DNA of 6,210 bases, taken from CAZZIQ01 sp964654355. Lineage in GTDB: Bacteria; Pseudomonadota; Gammaproteobacteria; GCF-002020875. The notes under the pieces are model-generated. The model was not told the DNA's origin and did not search any database. It was given only the letters and a program-made list of their open reading frames with translations. Positions 4,880 to 6,210 of the stretch are shown here, in pieces. Position numbers and translations under genes: made by a program. Position 1 is the stretch's first letter. Every line of letters begins with the position of its first letter. Location of the stretch: NCBI GenBank assembly GCA_964654355.1, contig CAZZIQ010000062.1, forward strand, positions 1 to 6,210. Direction: 5' to 3'.

Positions 4880-6210
4880 ATGTTGAACAAAGTTTTGATC
4901 GCCAACCGCGGTGAGATTGCGCTGCGCATCCTGCGCGCCTGCCGCGAGCTCGGCATTCAAACGGTTGCAGTGCATTCCACCGCCGACCGTGATCTCAAAC
5001 ACGTCAAACTCGCTGACGAATCCGTGTGTATTGGCCCACCACCTTCTGCACAAAGCTATCTGAATGTGCCGGCCTTGATTGCCGCTGCCGAAGTTACCGA
5101 TGCCGAAGGCATTCATCCCGGTTACGGCTTTCTTTCTGAAAATGCCGAATTTGCGGAACGCGTGATTCAAAGTGGGTTTAAGTTCATTGGCCCCAACCCC
5201 GACACCATTCGCATGATGGGCGACAAAGTTGAGGCGATTGCCGCAATGAAAACGGCCGGCGTGCCGACCGTGCCAGGCTCGGGCGGCCCCCTCGATGACA
5301 ACGATCACGACAACATGCGCATCGCCAAAGAGATCGGTTACCCGGTCATTATCAAAGCCGCTGGTGGTGGCGGTGGACGCGGCATGCGTGTGGTGCATAC
5401 CGAAGCGAATTTGTTGTCCTCGATTTCGATGACACAATCCGAAGCGGGCGCCGCGTTTGGTAACCCCATGGTGTACATGGAGAAGTTCCTCGAGAACCCA
5501 CGCCATGTCGAAATCCAAGTCTTGGCAGATGAACATGGCAACGCAATTCATCTCGCCGAGCGCGACTGCTCCATGCAGCGTCGCCACCAAAAAGTGGTCG
5601 AAGAAGCACCCGCACCGGGCATCAGCGAAGAGCTCCGCCAAAAGATTGGCATGAGCTGTGTCGAAGCCTGCAAACGCATTGGCTATGTCGGCGCCGGCAC
5701 CTTCGAGTTCTTGTATGAAAACGGCGAGTTCTATTTCATCGAAATGAATACGCGCGTGCAGGTCGAACATCCGGTGACTGAAATGATTACCGGCGTTGAC
5801 ATCGTGCGCGAACAACTGCGTATCGCTTCCGGTTTACCACTGGCTTACAAGCAAGAAGACATCAAAGTGAACGGACACGCGATGGAATGTCGCATCAATG
5901 CAGAAGATGCGCGCACCTTCATGCCGTCACCGGGCAAGGTCACCGGCTTCCATGCGCCGGGCGGGCCAGGCATTCGTGTCGACTCACACATTTATGCCGG
6001 CTACACCGTGCCACCGAACTACGACTCCATGATCGGTAAGCTAATCGCGTTTGGCGAAGATCGTGATACCGCGATTGCACGCATGCGCACCGCCTTGAAT
6101 GAGATTGTGGTGGATGGCATCAAAACCAACGTGGATCTCCATCGCGACATCTTGCGTGATGCCGGCTTCAATCAAGGCGGCGTGAACATTCACTACCTCG
6201 AAAAGATGCT
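4880..6210 (+). CDS. accC: Biotin carboxylase subunit of acetyl-CoA carboxylase, 3' end cut by window
   Basis: AccC carboxylates the biotin on AccB using ATP and bicarbonate. From MLNKVLIANRGEIALRIL the frame stays open to the window edge, giving 443 codons that align almost without gaps to the 449-residue E. coli enzyme, so only a few C-terminal residues are missing. Visible sites in the same numbering are the biotin carboxylase N-terminal domain with HPGYGFLSEN (79-88), Lys116, Lys159, the glycine-rich ATP loop GGGGGRGM (162-169), RRHQK with Lys238, and EMNTRVQVEHPV with Glu288, Asn290 and Arg292. The segment PPNYDSMIGKLI and the terminal NIHYLEK belong to the C-terminal domain. The start has GAGG at 4869-4872, seven bases upstream. 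A 316-codon open frame on the opposite strand is a compositional shadow. Confidence 0.97.
   Translation, partial: MLNKVLIANRGEIALRILRACRELGIQTVAVHSTADRDLKHVKLADESVCIGPPPSAQSYLNVPALIAAAEVTDAEGIHPGYGFLSENAEFAERVIQSGFKFIGPNPDTIRMMGDKVEAIAAMKTAGVPTVPGSGGPLDDNDHDNMRIAKEIGYPVIIKAAGGGGGRGMRVVHTEANLLSSISMTQSEAGAAFGNPMVYMEKFLENPRHVEIQVLADEHGNAIHLAERDCSMQRRHQKVVEEAPAPGISEELRQKIGMSCVEACKRIGYVGAGTFEFLYENGEFYFIEMNTRVQVEHPVTEMITGVDIVREQLRIASGLPLAYKQEDIKVNGHAMECRINAEDARTFMPSPGKVTGFHAPGGPGIRVDSHIYAGYTVPPNYDSMIGKLIAFGEDRDTAIARMRTALNEIVVDGIKTNVDLHRDILRDAGFNQGGVNIHYLEKM

Noticed and set aside
4865..5815. Long open frame of 316 codons on the minus strand
   Set aside because: It lies opposite the highly conserved accC coding sequence, its translation is rich in His, Phe, Ala and Gly in the way typical of an antisense shadow, and it shows no recognisable domain or good start signal.

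Overview
The window is a piece of ordinary proteobacterial core chromosome. It is moderately GC-rich, and all of its genes are recognisable and intact except the two cut by the window edges. Three things point to a gammaproteobacterium, probably near Xanthomonadales/Lysobacterales: fxsA next to groES, the order dsbD, thioredoxin, aroQ, accB, accC (Pseudomonas has a similar dsbD-aroQ-accB-accC order), and a groES promoter with both a sigma-32-like core and an HrcA/CIRCE operator. The taxonomic placement is inference from gene order and regulatory logic, not from a database search.

Left part (1-716, minus strand). The first ten codons of groES run off the left edge. Upstream of groES is a leader of about 130 nt with two stacked hairpins, one of them terminator-like, then a CIRCE operator (140-166) abutting a sigma-32-like promoter (166-194). 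Further upstream on the same strand is fxsA (243-716), a small inner-membrane protein.

Centre (816-3710, plus strand). dsbD, divergent from fxsA across 99 bp, encodes a transmembrane thiol:disulfide reductase with an unusual architecture: two tandem N-terminal periplasmic alpha domains, each with its own Cys pair. Eighteen bp downstream is a membrane-anchored TlpA/ResA-type thioredoxin with a WCPPC site. The two probably form a periplasmic reducing module, with DsbD carrying cytoplasmic thioredoxin electrons across the membrane and the TlpA-like protein a plausible recipient.

Right part (3711-6210, plus strand). A 203-bp gap holds a plausible sigma-70 promoter and two short hairpins. It precedes aroQ (type II 3-dehydroquinase, shikimate pathway), accB (biotin carboxyl carrier protein) and accC (biotin carboxylase, cut by the right edge about six or more codons before its expected end). 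AccB and AccC work together in the first half-reaction of acetyl-CoA carboxylase, the committed step of fatty-acid synthesis.

I found no mobile elements, CRISPR array, tRNA/rRNA or broken genes, and no clear undescribed system. The points most worth a second look are the duplicated DsbD alpha domain and the structured groES leader.
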